From positions 1 through 62,529 of the forward strand of contig CAUJEY010000016.1 of assembly GCA_963169325.1 (NCBI GenBank): a stretch of DNA of 62,529 bases, written 5' to 3'. The stretch comes from Bacteroidota bacterium (GTDB lineage: Bacteria; Bacteroidota; Bacteroidia; Chitinophagales; Saprospiraceae). A model generated the notes under the pieces. The model was not told the DNA's origin. It ran no database searches and saw only the letters and a program-made list of their open reading frames with translations. Each line of letters starts with the position of its first letter. Position 1 is the stretch's first letter. Of this stretch, positions 8,971 to 18,300 are shown piece after piece. The translations under genes were made by a program, and so were the position numbers.

Positions 8971-9070
8971 GATTTTAAGATTGCAGATTACATGATTTTT
9001 GATTTTTGATGTGCGTAGAGCGTACCGTGACATCAAAAATCAAAAATCATGTAATCTGCAATCTTAAATC
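8971..9070. repeat. Palindromic element of GATT-type heptads (copy 1)
   Basis: Arms 8971-9012 and 9030-9070 are reverse complements over 41 bp with one bulged T; the 17-nt loop is gcgtagagcgtaccgtg. Each arm consists of short units starting GATT (gattttaa, gattgca, gattacat, gattttt, gattttt). The right arm is identical over 41 nt to 34999-35039. It lies in the 330-bp gap between the cyclase gene start and the M1 peptidase stop. The rest of that gap holds a small 10-bp inverted repeat at 9168-9187 (ttgccgcttt/aaagtggcaa) and no gene that I can see. Confidence 0.92.
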
Positions 9071-9210
9071 CTTTAAAACGGGTTTGTTCTGGCCATGGGG
9101 ATGGGGGAAAATTGTGTGCAGTAATGCGTAGCCAATGCTCGGCGTATGGGGAAGGAGAGGGGAATCATTGCCGCTTTAAAGTGGCAAAATAGTATTAAGT
9201 TAATGCCCCT

Positions 9211-11070
9211 TCATTCCTTCACCCAAACATTATTTTCCAGGTTAACATCCGCCAGTCGGTGTGTCGGGTCAATCTCCACTTTGGCTACCTTTTTTGCTTT
9301 TTCCGGAATTTCAAATTCGTAGGTGGGCTCTACCCAGCGGTGGTCGGGCAGGATGGTTCGGGGCATTTTGGATTCGGCGGGTTTGGCGCCGCGCATACCT
9401 TCCAGCGGCGCATAAAAAATTTCCTGATCGCCGTCGGTGTAAGTCACCACAATATCGAGCGGCATGGCCATGTCGCCGAGGCGTTCGATGATGACCTGCG
9501 TAGTTTTGCGACCTTCTTTTTCTACGGATTTAACGGCGTAGTCGATGGTGTTGGTAGTGTGTACAAAATCTTCTTTGTACCAATCCAGTTCGAGGCCGCT
9601 TTGTTTTTCAAATACGCGGATCAGGTCGTTCGAATTGGGGTGTTTGAATTTCCAGGTATCGAAATACCGGAGCAAACCTTTCGCCACGTTTTCTTCCCCG
9701 ATCACATATTCCAGTTGGCGCATAAACACACAACCTTTTACGTAAGCCGCTATTGAATAGGTATAAATGCTTTTGAAATGGTCGGCGTGCGTGGTCAGGG
9801 GCTCTTCCTTCCCGCTGGTGGCCAGGGTGGTGTAGGCCGAGTAGTTGCCGGCAAAGGGGTTTTCTTCCGCTTTCCGGCTGCCCAGCAGTCCTTCGCGGGC
9901 CAATTCATTTTCCACAATGGTTTCGGCGTAGGAGGTAAACCCTTCGTCCATCCAGCCGTACAAGCTTTCATTGGTGCCGAGTACCATTTGGTACCAGGAG
10001 TGCAGTTGTTCGTGCACAGCCACGCCGATGAGGCTGTTGAGGCCGCGGTTGCCGGTCATGAGCGTCGCCATTGGGTATTCCATACCGCCGTCGCCGCCCT
10101 GGATGAAACTATACTCTCCGTAGGGGTATTTGCCGAAATGTTCGTTCATGATGGTTCGGGCGCGGTTCATCACGGCGGGCAATTGTTCCCACTGGGCATC
10201 GTAGCCTTTTCCTTTTTTCCAGAAAAAACGCATGATCGTGCCGTCGTCGGCGGTGATTTTGGTTTGGGTATATTCCGGATCGGCGGCCCACACGAAATCG
10301 TGTACGTTCAGGGTTTTGAAATGCCAGCTGAGTTTATCGCCGGACGGGCGTTGAATCGGGCTGTTGGCGGCCTCATATCCGTAGCCGACCTCCTGCGGAT
10401 TTTGCAGGTAGCCGCCTGCGGCCACCACGAAGTTTTTATCGATATTAATTTTCACGTCAAAATCGCCCCAAACGCCGTAAAATTCCTGACCGATGTACGG
10501 GTTGGCGTGCCAGCCCTGGTAGTCGTATTCGCAAAGTTTGGGATACCATTGTGCCATGGAATAGGCCACTCCTTCGCGGTTGTTGCGGCCCGAGCGGCGT
10601 ATTTGCACGGGTACCTGGGCGTTCCATGTCATTTCCAGCACGACGCTGCTGTTGGGCAGGATAGGTTCCGCCAGCGTTACTTCGAGGATTGTTTCGTTGG
10701 TTTCAAAGGTCGTTTTTTTGCCGTTTTGAAGCAGGTTGGCGACTTTGATCCAGCCGGTTTCTTCCGGCTTCAGTTTGCTGATGCGGTCTCCAAAGCGGTT
10801 ATTGCCACCGGCCATGGTTCGCGCGCGCACATCCATCATGCTGCCCGGCTGGAAGGCGTTGAAATACAAGTGGTAAAAAATCCGGTGGAGGGTGTCCGGA
10901 CTGTTGTTGTAATAAGTGAGTTTCTGAACGCCGTTGTATTGATGGTTCCGGGCATCCATGTCGATGGTCATTTCGTAGTTGACCCGTTGTTGCCAGCGCT
11001 CGGGCTGGGCTTGTATAAAAGAGGGGCTTAAAAGCAGCCAAACAATGGAAAACAGCGTAATACGATTCAC
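9211..11070 (-). CDS. M1-family zinc aminopeptidase, exported
   Basis: A gluzincin metallopeptidase related to aminopeptidase N, probably periplasmic or outer-surface. Translation appears to begin at GTG 11070, since the signal peptide (NRITLFSIVWLLLSPSFIQAQ) starts right there and no ATG is close. The N-terminal beta domain (residues ~25-250) is followed by the exopeptidase motif GGMEYPMATL and the zinc site HEQLH at about 353-357, with the third ligand Glu in WMDEGFTSYAE at about 376. The C-terminal region is short (619 residues in total), as in Bacteroidota members that lack the long ERAP-type helical domain. No T9SS sorting domain is present. It is divergent from the DUF6580-like gene. 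Substrate preference cannot be read. Confidence 0.92.
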   Translation of the reverse strand: MNRITLFSIVWLLLSPSFIQAQPERWQQRVNYEMTIDMDARNHQYNGVQKLTYYNNSPDTLHRIFYHLYFNAFQPGSMMDVRARTMAGGNNRFGDRISKLKPEETGWIKVANLLQNGKKTTFETNETILEVTLAEPILPNSSVVLEMTWNAQVPVQIRRSGRNNREGVAYSMAQWYPKLCEYDYQGWHANPYIGQEFYGVWGDFDVKINIDKNFVVAAGGYLQNPQEVGYGYEAANSPIQRPSGDKLSWHFKTLNVHDFVWAADPEYTQTKITADDGTIMRFFWKKGKGYDAQWEQLPAVMNRARTIMNEHFGKYPYGEYSFIQGGDGGMEYPMATLMTGNRGLNSLIGVAVHEQLHSWYQMVLGTNESLYGWMDEGFTSYAETIVENELAREGLLGSRKAEENPFAGNYSAYTTLATSGKEEPLTTHADHFKSIYTYSIAAYVKGCVFMRQLEYVIGEENVAKGLLRYFDTWKFKHPNSNDLIRVFEKQSGLELDWYKEDFVHTTNTIDYAVKSVEKEGRKTTQVIIERLGDMAMPLDIVVTYTDGDQEIFYAPLEGMRGAKPAESKMPRTILPDHRWVEPTYEFEIPEKAKKVAKVEIDPTHRLADVNLENNVWVKE

Positions 11071-11167
11071 TTTTTCTAATTTATCGAGTTTAAAAATTCG
11101 GGCAATAATACCGCAATCTCTTTTCAGCGGCGGCCTTTTTTGGAAAAACGCCGCGTATTAGCGACCG

Positions 11168-11194
11168 AGCGTACATTCAAGTACGCTATCTTTG
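11168..11194 (+). promoter_or_regulatory. Candidate promoter -7 box with adjacent hairpin operator
   Basis: TATCTTTG at 11187-11194 matches the Bacteroidota primary-sigma -7 consensus TAnnTTTG and lies 37 bp before the ATG at 11231. Immediately upstream, and sharing one base, is a perfect 7-bp inverted repeat, agcgtac-attcaa-gtacgct (11168-11187), which could be a repressor site. No clear -33 TTTG is visible, so the assignment is tentative. Confidence 0.45.
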
Positions 11195-11230
11195 CGCGGC
11201 TTAACTTATTTTACGCATCAATCTGACATT

Positions 11231-11770
11231 ATGAAAGTTCGCATTGCCTTAGTTCTGGTTATACTTGCTGCACTGACCCGTTTGTTGCCGCATCCACCCA
11301 ATTTTACCCCTATCGCCGCTATCGGTCTGTTCGGAGCGGCTTATTTTGAGCGCCGTTGGCTGGCGCTGATCGTACCGTTCGGGGCTTTGTTCCTGACCGA
11401 TTTGTTCCTGAATAATGTAATTTACAGCAGTTATTACACCGGTTTTACCTGGGTTACCTCCTGGTGGATTTATGCCGCTTTTACCTTGGTGATGGTCGTC
11501 GGCTGGATCATGCTGCGTACACATGTGTCTCCGGTGCGGGTGGTGACGGCCAGTTTAACGGCATCTGCCCTGTTTTTTCTCGTCAGCAATGCGAGTACCT
11601 GGGCTGAAACGCCCCTTTACCCCAAAACATTTGCGGGTCTGATGACCTGCTATGCTGCGGGGTTGCCCTTCGTTGGTAACACCATTTTGGGCGACTTGTT
11701 CTTTTCTGCCGCTTTGTTCGGCGGTTATGCCTGGGCGACACGGCAAAAACTGGCCTACAGTGAGTTATGA
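11231..11770 (+). CDS. DUF6580-like multi-pass membrane protein
   Basis: A membrane protein of about 179 residues with five or six hydrophobic segments, recognised by NFTPIAAIGLFGAAYF near the start and VSNASTWAETPLYPKTFAGLMTCY-type and NTILGDLFFSAALFGGYAW segments later. This resembles the DUF6580 family, which I recall being described as putative transport proteins similar to ECF substrate-binding subunits; no ligand is known. I choose ATG 11231 because translation from there begins straight with a hydrophobic helix; an upstream start at 11192 would add 13 residues and overlap the -7 box. Its TGA lies inside the left arm of the palindromic repeat, suggesting that the repeat has invaded the gene end. 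Confidence 0.7.
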   Translation: MKVRIALVLVILAALTRLLPHPPNFTPIAAIGLFGAAYFERRWLALIVPFGALFLTDLFLNNVIYSSYYTGFTWVTSWWIYAAFTLVMVVGWIMLRTHVSPVRVVTASLTASALFFLVSNASTWAETPLYPKTFAGLMTCYAAGLPFVGNTILGDLFFSAALFGGYAWATRQKLAYSEL

Positions 11771-11893
11771 AGTTATAAGTTATGAGTTATAAGTTATGAG
11801 TTATGCCGAATAAGATAACTCATAACCCTATAACTTATAACCCTATAACTTATAACCCCATAACTCATAACTCCATAACTCATAACTCTTTAT
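11763..11893. repeat. Palindromic array of GTTATGA/GTTATAA heptads
   Basis: Left arm 11763-11804 is six tandem 7-8 bp units (gttatga, gttataa alternating). Right arm 11814-11893 is about ten reverse-complement units (ataactc, ataaccct, ataactt). They are separated by gccgaataa. The array covers the whole space between two genes: its first bases include the TGA of the upstream gene, and it ends one base before the ATG of the thioesterase. If transcribed it would fold into a long hairpin next to the start codon. It is longer on the right, so the arms are not equal copies. Confidence 0.92.
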
Positions 11894-11894
11894 A

Positions 11895-12416
11895 ATGATT
11901 GAGCCTAAAAAAGTCTCCGAAAGCCAAACGGTTATGACAGAAATGGTCATGCCCAACGATACCAACCCGATGGGGAACCTGATGGGCGGCTACTTAATGC
12001 GCTGGATGGATATTGCGGCGGCTATATGTGCCGGCAAACACTGTGAAGCCCATGTGGTAACAGCCGCCGTTGACCATATTTCTTTTCAAAAGCCGATCCG
12101 GGTGGGGGAAGTGATAACACTGGATGCCCGGGTTACCCGCGCGTTCAACTCTTCGGTAGAAATATATGTGGAAGTTTTTGCCAACGATATAAAGGGGCAA
12201 AACCCCCGGCGCTGCAATCACGCCTATTTCACTTTCGTTGCCTTGGACGATGCCCGCAAAATACCGATTGCGATACCGGAGGTGCTTCCTTTGTCCAGTG
12301 AAGAACAAAACTTGTATGAAAGCGCTGCCCATCGCAGGGAAATGCGCCTCATTCTCTCCGGCCGGATCAAAGCAAAGGACGCGACGGAAGTACGGAAGTT
12401 TTTTGCGGATATATGA
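11895..12416 (+). CDS. Acyl-CoA thioesterase (hotdog fold)
   Basis: A cytoplasmic hotdog-fold enzyme of the YciA/BACH-type acyl-CoA hydrolases, releasing free fatty acid and CoA. Visible family features are PNDTNPMGNLMGGYLMRWMD (the HotDog helix, with the conserved Asn/Gly and Asp), AAVDHISFQKPIRVGEV and the RNHAYFTFVALD-like strand, here CNHAYFTFVALDDARK. The 173-residue length fits a single hotdog domain with a short C-terminal tail (ILSGRIKAKDATEVRKFF). It follows the heptad array directly. No dedicated promoter was recognised because the repeat fills the upstream gap. Chain-length preference unknown. Confidence 0.9.
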   Translation: MIEPKKVSESQTVMTEMVMPNDTNPMGNLMGGYLMRWMDIAAAICAGKHCEAHVVTAAVDHISFQKPIRVGEVITLDARVTRAFNSSVEIYVEVFANDIKGQNPRRCNHAYFTFVALDDARKIPIAIPEVLPLSSEEQNLYESAAHRREMRLILSGRIKAKDATEVRKFFADI

Positions 12417-12484
12417 GTTAGAGAAGGTTGCTGGTTTCTGGTTGGAGGGTTACTGGTTGACGACGAGTCCGCAACCTCTTCCAA

Positions 12485-15178
12485 TCACCTGATTTTAAGC
12501 ACTTTTTGTTGAAAAATTTCTTTGTCGTTTTCTAAACGGACGACATACATGCCGCTTGGCCAACCCGAAGTATTGATACGCAAGGGGAAGGCGGATGTAT
12601 TGAAATCCTGGAAAAATGCCCTGCCGGTAGCGTCCAGGATGGTAATGTTAACCTGTTCATGCGGTCGGCCCGGCAAGTCGATAAAAAACCAGTCGTTGGC
12701 CGGTTGCGGGTACACCCGTAAAGGCGCCTGCCTACCCGGCTCATTGGCACTGATCGTCATGTTCATCAGCAGCACGCAATAGTCCTCTACCTGTCCGAAC
12801 TCGAAGGTTTCGCAGGGTGTGGGCGGCGCATCCTGGGGCCCTTTGTATTTCATCAAAATACGCATGCGGGCCAGGGAGGGCGCTCCCCCGGTAGCAGGCG
12901 GCACGACCAACTCCCCGCTCACCTGGGCTTCGCTGGCAAAACCTGGATCGAATGCCAACTCGGCCGGGTCGCTGAAATACCCGTCGCCGTTGTAGTCGAT
13001 ATACACCCGGAAGTACTCTTTGTAGGGCAGCCCCGAAAAACCCGGTGTCAGTGCGATTGGTACGTTCGTTTCCGACCATAGCGTGAGCATGCTGTCCATG
13101 CCGGCGCCGGTGTAATTTTCATAACCGGTCAAGCCTCCGGACGAACGGCTCCAGGGGCCGATTTCCACGCTGGCAATCCACTCGTCGTTGGCCGATTTCC
13201 CTTTAGCTGCGCAGTAAATTTTGTCGGTACAGGCGCCGCAGCCGGCCGTTCGAAAGGTGTGTATATCGGAGAACAAGGCCTCCTGCTGGCCGCACAAGGT
13301 TTGAACCGACACTTCGTATTCCGTACAAGGTGTTAAATCATTCAAAATAAGCGTATTAATGCCGGACAGGTATTCTTTCCAGGCGCCTCCTTTGGGTTGT
13401 ATGCGTAGCCGGTAGCCCGTTGCTGCGGTCAGATTACTCCAGGTCAGGGTAACCGAGGTCGCGGTTATGCCTGAGGCGTCCACCGTAGCCGGCGGGGCGC
13501 AACACCCATCGGTTTGGAAAACGAATGGTATGGTCCAGTCGCTCAGCGAGACGCCGCCGCAATTGGCCCGGAGTGAAATTTCATACATTGTGCAGGCTTC
13601 AAGCCCGGTGAGCAGAAAGGGATTCGGCGCCATCGGCACAAGCGTCCAAATGGGGTCGCCGGATTTGCGCCAGCGCAAATTAACTGATTGAACTGCGGCA
13701 ATCTGCGACCACCGGATGGTGGCTTGTTGAGCATCGACGCCGGTTGCCTGCACACCGAACGGCGCCAGGCAGTTGGCGCATTGGTCCTGATAGTTTTGCA
13801 GCAGGTTGAATAGGTTTAGCCTTCCGCCGGTTACCGTTTTGCCAAGCAGATCAGCATTGGGCGTGGTGCTTTCCAGTAATAAATCCTTCGCCCATTGTGC
13901 TGCCATGGCCGGGTCGGCCCTGGCCATGGCCGACAGGTTGGAACAAGGCGCCGCATAAAGCAAACCGATGGCGCCGCTCACTTGCGGCGCGGCAAAGGAA
14001 GTGCCGGTGTAGGTGCCGTAGGAATTATTGATGCCGGCAGTATAAACATCTTTTCCATAAGCGCCCAGATCGATGCTTAGGGCCCCCCATGCGGCATTGG
14101 ATGCTTTCAGATCGGCGTTGGTCAGGCTGGTCACGGTCACGAGATAATCACTCGGGCAGGCTGTCGGAATATCGCCGGCTACATCCACATTGGAGGGCAT
14201 GTTATCTGTAGCCGCTATACTCAGGATACCTTCGGCGCCCAACGAATCGAAAGCGGCGCACCATAACGGATAGTCCGAAGGCTGGCCCAAAGAGATGCCC
14301 CAGGAACAATTGACGGACACCACGAATGCGCCTTGCTGGCCGTTAGAATCATTATATCTTTTCCGGGCGTTTATCACATAATCATAGGCGGCCAGAATAG
14401 CCGATTCCTGGCTGTTTCCAGCAACAAACATCATTTTTACATCCCAGTTAATTCCGGCGACGCCTTTGCCGTTGTTGCCTTTAGCGCCTGCAAGCGCACT
14501 CACCGGGGTGCCATGCCCGGTCGCTAAGCCGGTAATATTGTCGGTTTGCGCATACACGTTCCAGCCGAGAAAATCATCGGTATAGCCGTTGCCGTCGTTG
14601 TCGATGCTGTCGCCCGGAATTTCCTGATAATTGCGCCACATATTGCCGGTCAAATCTTCGTGGGTATGCTCGATGCCGCCGTCGATGATGGCTACAACAA
14701 TCGTATCGCCTAATGGTGTAAGGCCGCCGGTGGTAATGTTCCAGGCTAAGTCGGAATCAAAATCGGCATTGGCCGTGCCACTGCCCGAGCCGGTATTTAC
14801 ATGTTGCCATTGCTGACTAAAGAAAGGGTCGTTTGGAGTAAGATCAGGTGGGTTTGACCGTTCTTCCAGCAGGCGGTTGTATTGCGCCATCCGGACATCC
14901 GGTTGCCGGCGCAGCCATTCGAGGGCGATGCGTTCGGAAAATTCATCCGTTCCGGTTTCCAGCAACCAAATATTGAGGAATGTGGCAACCTTGCGCTTCA
15001 GGCGAAGGTCTATATCCGGCCACTCCGCTTCGAATCGTTCGATTACCGGTTCCGGCGTGGCGCCGGGGAGCAGGCTTGCCAATATCTGACCGGGTACCCG
15101 GGGCGAATTTTGCCCGTAAATATGGGAGACGGCAGACAGTAAACAAAGGAAAAGCAGCGTACGGTGGATTAACTTCAT
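12485..15178 (-). CDS. Secreted subtilisin-like (S8) protease with FN3, GEVED and T9SS domains
   Basis: An extracellular serine endopeptidase. Starting at ATG 15178 the protein has a signal peptide (MKLIHRTLLFLCLLSAVSHIYGQ); the frame is open to 15295, but that extension is a run of Phe/Leu codons. After a propeptide (to about 120) come the catalytic Asp in VVAIIDGGIEH (~165), His in GHGTPVSALAGA (~222) and Ser in GTSFAAPQVSG (~394). Two fibronectin-III modules, each opening with a Cys-containing segment, follow at about 450-650. Next is a GEVED-type domain (VYIDYNGDGYF, ending FEFGQVEDYC) and a type A sorting domain (VYPQPANDWFFIDL, WPSGMYVVRL). It is divergent from the giant adhesin genes and could process surface proteins, which is inference. 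Confidence 0.93.
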   Translation of the reverse strand: MKLIHRTLLFLCLLSAVSHIYGQNSPRVPGQILASLLPGATPEPVIERFEAEWPDIDLRLKRKVATFLNIWLLETGTDEFSERIALEWLRRQPDVRMAQYNRLLEERSNPPDLTPNDPFFSQQWQHVNTGSGSGTANADFDSDLAWNITTGGLTPLGDTIVVAIIDGGIEHTHEDLTGNMWRNYQEIPGDSIDNDGNGYTDDFLGWNVYAQTDNITGLATGHGTPVSALAGAKGNNGKGVAGINWDVKMMFVAGNSQESAILAAYDYVINARKRYNDSNGQQGAFVVSVNCSWGISLGQPSDYPLWCAAFDSLGAEGILSIAATDNMPSNVDVAGDIPTACPSDYLVTVTSLTNADLKASNAAWGALSIDLGAYGKDVYTAGINNSYGTYTGTSFAAPQVSGAIGLLYAAPCSNLSAMARADPAMAAQWAKDLLLESTTPNADLLGKTVTGGRLNLFNLLQNYQDQCANCLAPFGVQATGVDAQQATIRWSQIAAVQSVNLRWRKSGDPIWTLVPMAPNPFLLTGLEACTMYEISLRANCGGVSLSDWTIPFVFQTDGCCAPPATVDASGITATSVTLTWSNLTAATGYRLRIQPKGGAWKEYLSGINTLILNDLTPCTEYEVSVQTLCGQQEALFSDIHTFRTAGCGACTDKIYCAAKGKSANDEWIASVEIGPWSRSSGGLTGYENYTGAGMDSMLTLWSETNVPIALTPGFSGLPYKEYFRVYIDYNGDGYFSDPAELAFDPGFASEAQVSGELVVPPATGGAPSLARMRILMKYKGPQDAPPTPCETFEFGQVEDYCVLLMNMTISANEPGRQAPLRVYPQPANDWFFIDLPGRPHEQVNITILDATGRAFFQDFNTSAFPLRINTSGWPSGMYVVRLENDKEIFQQKVLKIR

Positions 15179-15316
15179 CTTAAGCTCGATTAAAAACGGG
15201 AACAATGTAAAAAAAGTAAAAAGTGTAAAACACAGATTAAAAGACAAAAATAGAGCAAAGCGAAAGGTCGTAAATTGAAACTGAAAAAGGGGCATAAATT
15301 AGGCAAATATTCTGCT

Positions 15317-15324
15317 TACTTTTG
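15317..15324 (+). promoter_or_regulatory. Candidate -7 box for the first giant adhesin gene
   Basis: TACTTTTG at 15317-15324 fits TAnnTTTG and lies 35 bp before the ATG at 15360, in the divergent space after the subtilase start. No convincing -33 element was seen. Confidence 0.4.
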
Positions 15325-15359
15325 CCAAATGAGGCCGTTTCCGACCAAAAAAGCGTGTA

Positions 15360-18300
15360 ATGTTTAATCGGACCAGAAGGTTATTCCCTCCCCCCGAGCC
15401 CAATAGCGACAGTGTTCCCTGTTCAGTATTCGATATTCAGTCCAATACTGAGTGTCAGCGTTTTTTTGACCAAAGAACACGAGCCGCTGCATTCTCCGGC
15501 ATTTTCCGGCTGCTTCCGGCCGTTAGCCTCCTGCTTATCCTGGCAGCCCGGCTCGGCGCCCAGAACGGGTGTTCGTGTACGAATTGTCCGCAGGTTCTGG
15601 CAGATAACTTCGAAGGCGATTTTTTTATTCAGGTACAAAATGCCGCTAATCCGGTGCTGGGCCAAAACGGCCAGGGTGTGTGCGGCGTAGTGCTGCACTT
15701 CGATCACGAATTTGTCGGTGATCTGCTGATCACCCTGACCTCGCCGGCCGGCCAAACGATCACGCTTGCGGGTCCGACCGGTTTTTTTGGCGAAACGGAC
15801 GGCACCAACTGGGATGTCACTTTCGTGCCCTGCAACACACCGGCCAAACCGGACCCCGGGTTTGCATCCACCTGGGATAATGATCAGAATTGGGGGATTT
15901 TCGGCAATTATACCGGCTCCTATTATCCAAATGCCGGCTGTCTGGAGGATTTTAATACCGGGCCGGTTAATGGCCAGTGGACCTTGACGGTACTGGATGC
16001 ACTGCCGAATGACGTGGGCAATTTTTACAATTATCAAATCATTTTCTGCGACCAGACGGATATCGAATGTTATTCTTGCGAGGCGAATGCGGGCAACCTC
16101 CTGCAATCGGACACGAGTTACTGTGCCGGCGATACAGCACTTTTACTTGACCTCAAACCGACTTATCCGGGGCAGCAGATGCCACCGCCGGCCGGCGCCT
16201 ATTCCTATACCTACATCATCGGTGTAGGGGGCGTAATCACCGGTTACGAGCCCGGGCCCGATTTGAGTGCCTACCCGCCGGGTATGTACACCGTTTGTGG
16301 GCTGTCATACTTCACGAACGACAAAAATAAAATCCCCCTCCCGGACAGTATTTTGACCATAACGGAACTAACGGCGCAACTCAACTCCTCCAGTCCGCCG
16401 TTTTGTGGGAAAATCACCTCCAATTGCTTGAACGTCAATATTTTACCTTTGCCGGAAAATATTACGGATACGGCCACTATCTGCGCGCCCGACTGTTTTA
16501 ATTATTATGATTCGTCCTTTTGCAGCAGCGGTGTCTATACGGTTCCGTTGCAGGAAAATGGCTGCACGTACACCGCCACCCTGTATTTGACCGTGCTGCA
16601 GCCTGTTATCGAAGATATTTATGAAAGTATATGTCCGGGCACTTGTGCACAAACACCCGGTTTCGGGCAGTATTGTGTTGCCGGCGAATATTCCGCAGTC
16701 TTTCCCGGTGCGAACGGCTGTGATAGTATCATTACCTTGCACCTGTCGGTGTTGGATGCTATTGCGTCTATCCCGACGCCCCAGACATTGTCCTGCTCGC
16801 AAACCTCTGTGCCCCTCTCCGGAGCAGGTTCTTCGGCGCCCGGGCCCGGTGTCACCTATCAGTGGACCGCCGGGAATGGCGGCATGTTGAGCGGCGCAAC
16901 CAACCTGATCGATGCCGTGGCTACCGCGGCGGGAACTTATTATTTACAGGTATGTAAAACCGGCGACGGTCTGACCTGCTGCGACACCGCTTTTACCACC
17001 GTCGTAGCCAACCAGAATTTGCCGGCCGTACCGGCGGCCATTACCGGGCCGGGCTTGGTTTGTGCCGGGCAAACTGTTGAATTTCAGGCTGATACTGCCT
17101 TGTTTGCAAATATTTATACCTGGACGACGCCTCCGGGCACCACCCTCAATGCCGGCCAGGGAACGACAATTGTTAACCTCTCCTGGACCACAAATACCAA
17201 TGGAAATATCTGCGTCACGGCTGAAAATGCCTGTGGGAGCAGCGCCCCGGTTTGCCTGCCGGTGGAAGTCATGTTCGTTCCGCCGGCGCCTGTTGTTTCT
17301 GGTCCGGATACCTTGTGCGCCGGCAGTAAATCCGGCTATTCCGTAGTATCAGAACCTGGCGTCACTGGTTACTTGTGGGAAATTACCGGCGGGATAATTC
17401 AGGGAAACCCCGATTCCGCCGTCATTGAAGTGATTTGGAATACTTCCAGCGGCAGTGGGACGCTCTGCGCCCGGGCCCGGAACGGCTGCGGACCCGGCCC
17501 TGCCACTTGCAGGGACATAACCCTGATCGCTGCACCGGAAGTACAGGCCGGCGTGGATAGCGCGGTATGTGGAAATTCGGTTCATTTATATGCCACGCCG
17601 GATTTGCCGGACTCGTCCGGGTACTGGATAGTTATTTCCGGCCCCGGCCAAGCCCTTTTCAGCGATAGCGTCGATGTCAGCGCCTTAGTCAAAGTAACCC
17701 AAACAGGTTCTTATATTTTTAGCCGGGTACATTCCAATGGTGTTTGCACGGTTTCCGATAGTGTCGGTATAACCTTCCATCCCCTTCCCGTAATCGGGCC
17801 TCCTTTGTATGCCTGCGATGCGCTGAATGAAAACTATACGGCAACTATCCCGTTTTCGGGCGGCAGGGCTCCTTACCAGGTGAATGGCATTCCGGTGAGC
17901 GACAATTTTTATATTTCAGGGTTCCTGCCAAGCGGTACGACTTATACCCTGATATTGGTTGATACCTTTGGCTGTTCGGCAACAATGGCAGATTCGTTTG
18001 CTTGCGCCTGCTCCACCTTTGCGGGGATAATGAGCGATCAGTTGCTTCAGGCCTGTGAGGGGCAAACTGTAGTGGCTCAACATTTGGGCGGACAAATCCT
18101 GGATGGCAATGACACGGCATTTTTCCTGTTGCACACCTATTCCGGCGACTCTTTGGGTCAGGTGTTGGCTCAAAATACGACCGGCGAATTCGGGTTTCAA
18201 CCAGGGATGAACTATGAATCCGTGTATTACATTTCTTATGTGGCTGGCAATAGCAGCAATGGAAACCTGGATTTGGCTGATGCCTGCCTGTCGGTGGCGC

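Noticed and set aside
9168-9187. Intrinsic terminator after the M1 peptidase gene
   Set aside because: The 10-bp stem has no following T-run in the direction of transcription.
9778-11031. 417-codon open frame antisense to the M1 peptidase gene
   Set aside because: No recognisable motif, and codon pattern mirrors the peptidase gene, whose zinc site and signal peptide are clear.
15179-15295. N-terminal extension of the subtilase
   Set aside because: The 39 extra codons are a Phe/Leu-rich run before a complete signal peptide starting at 15178.
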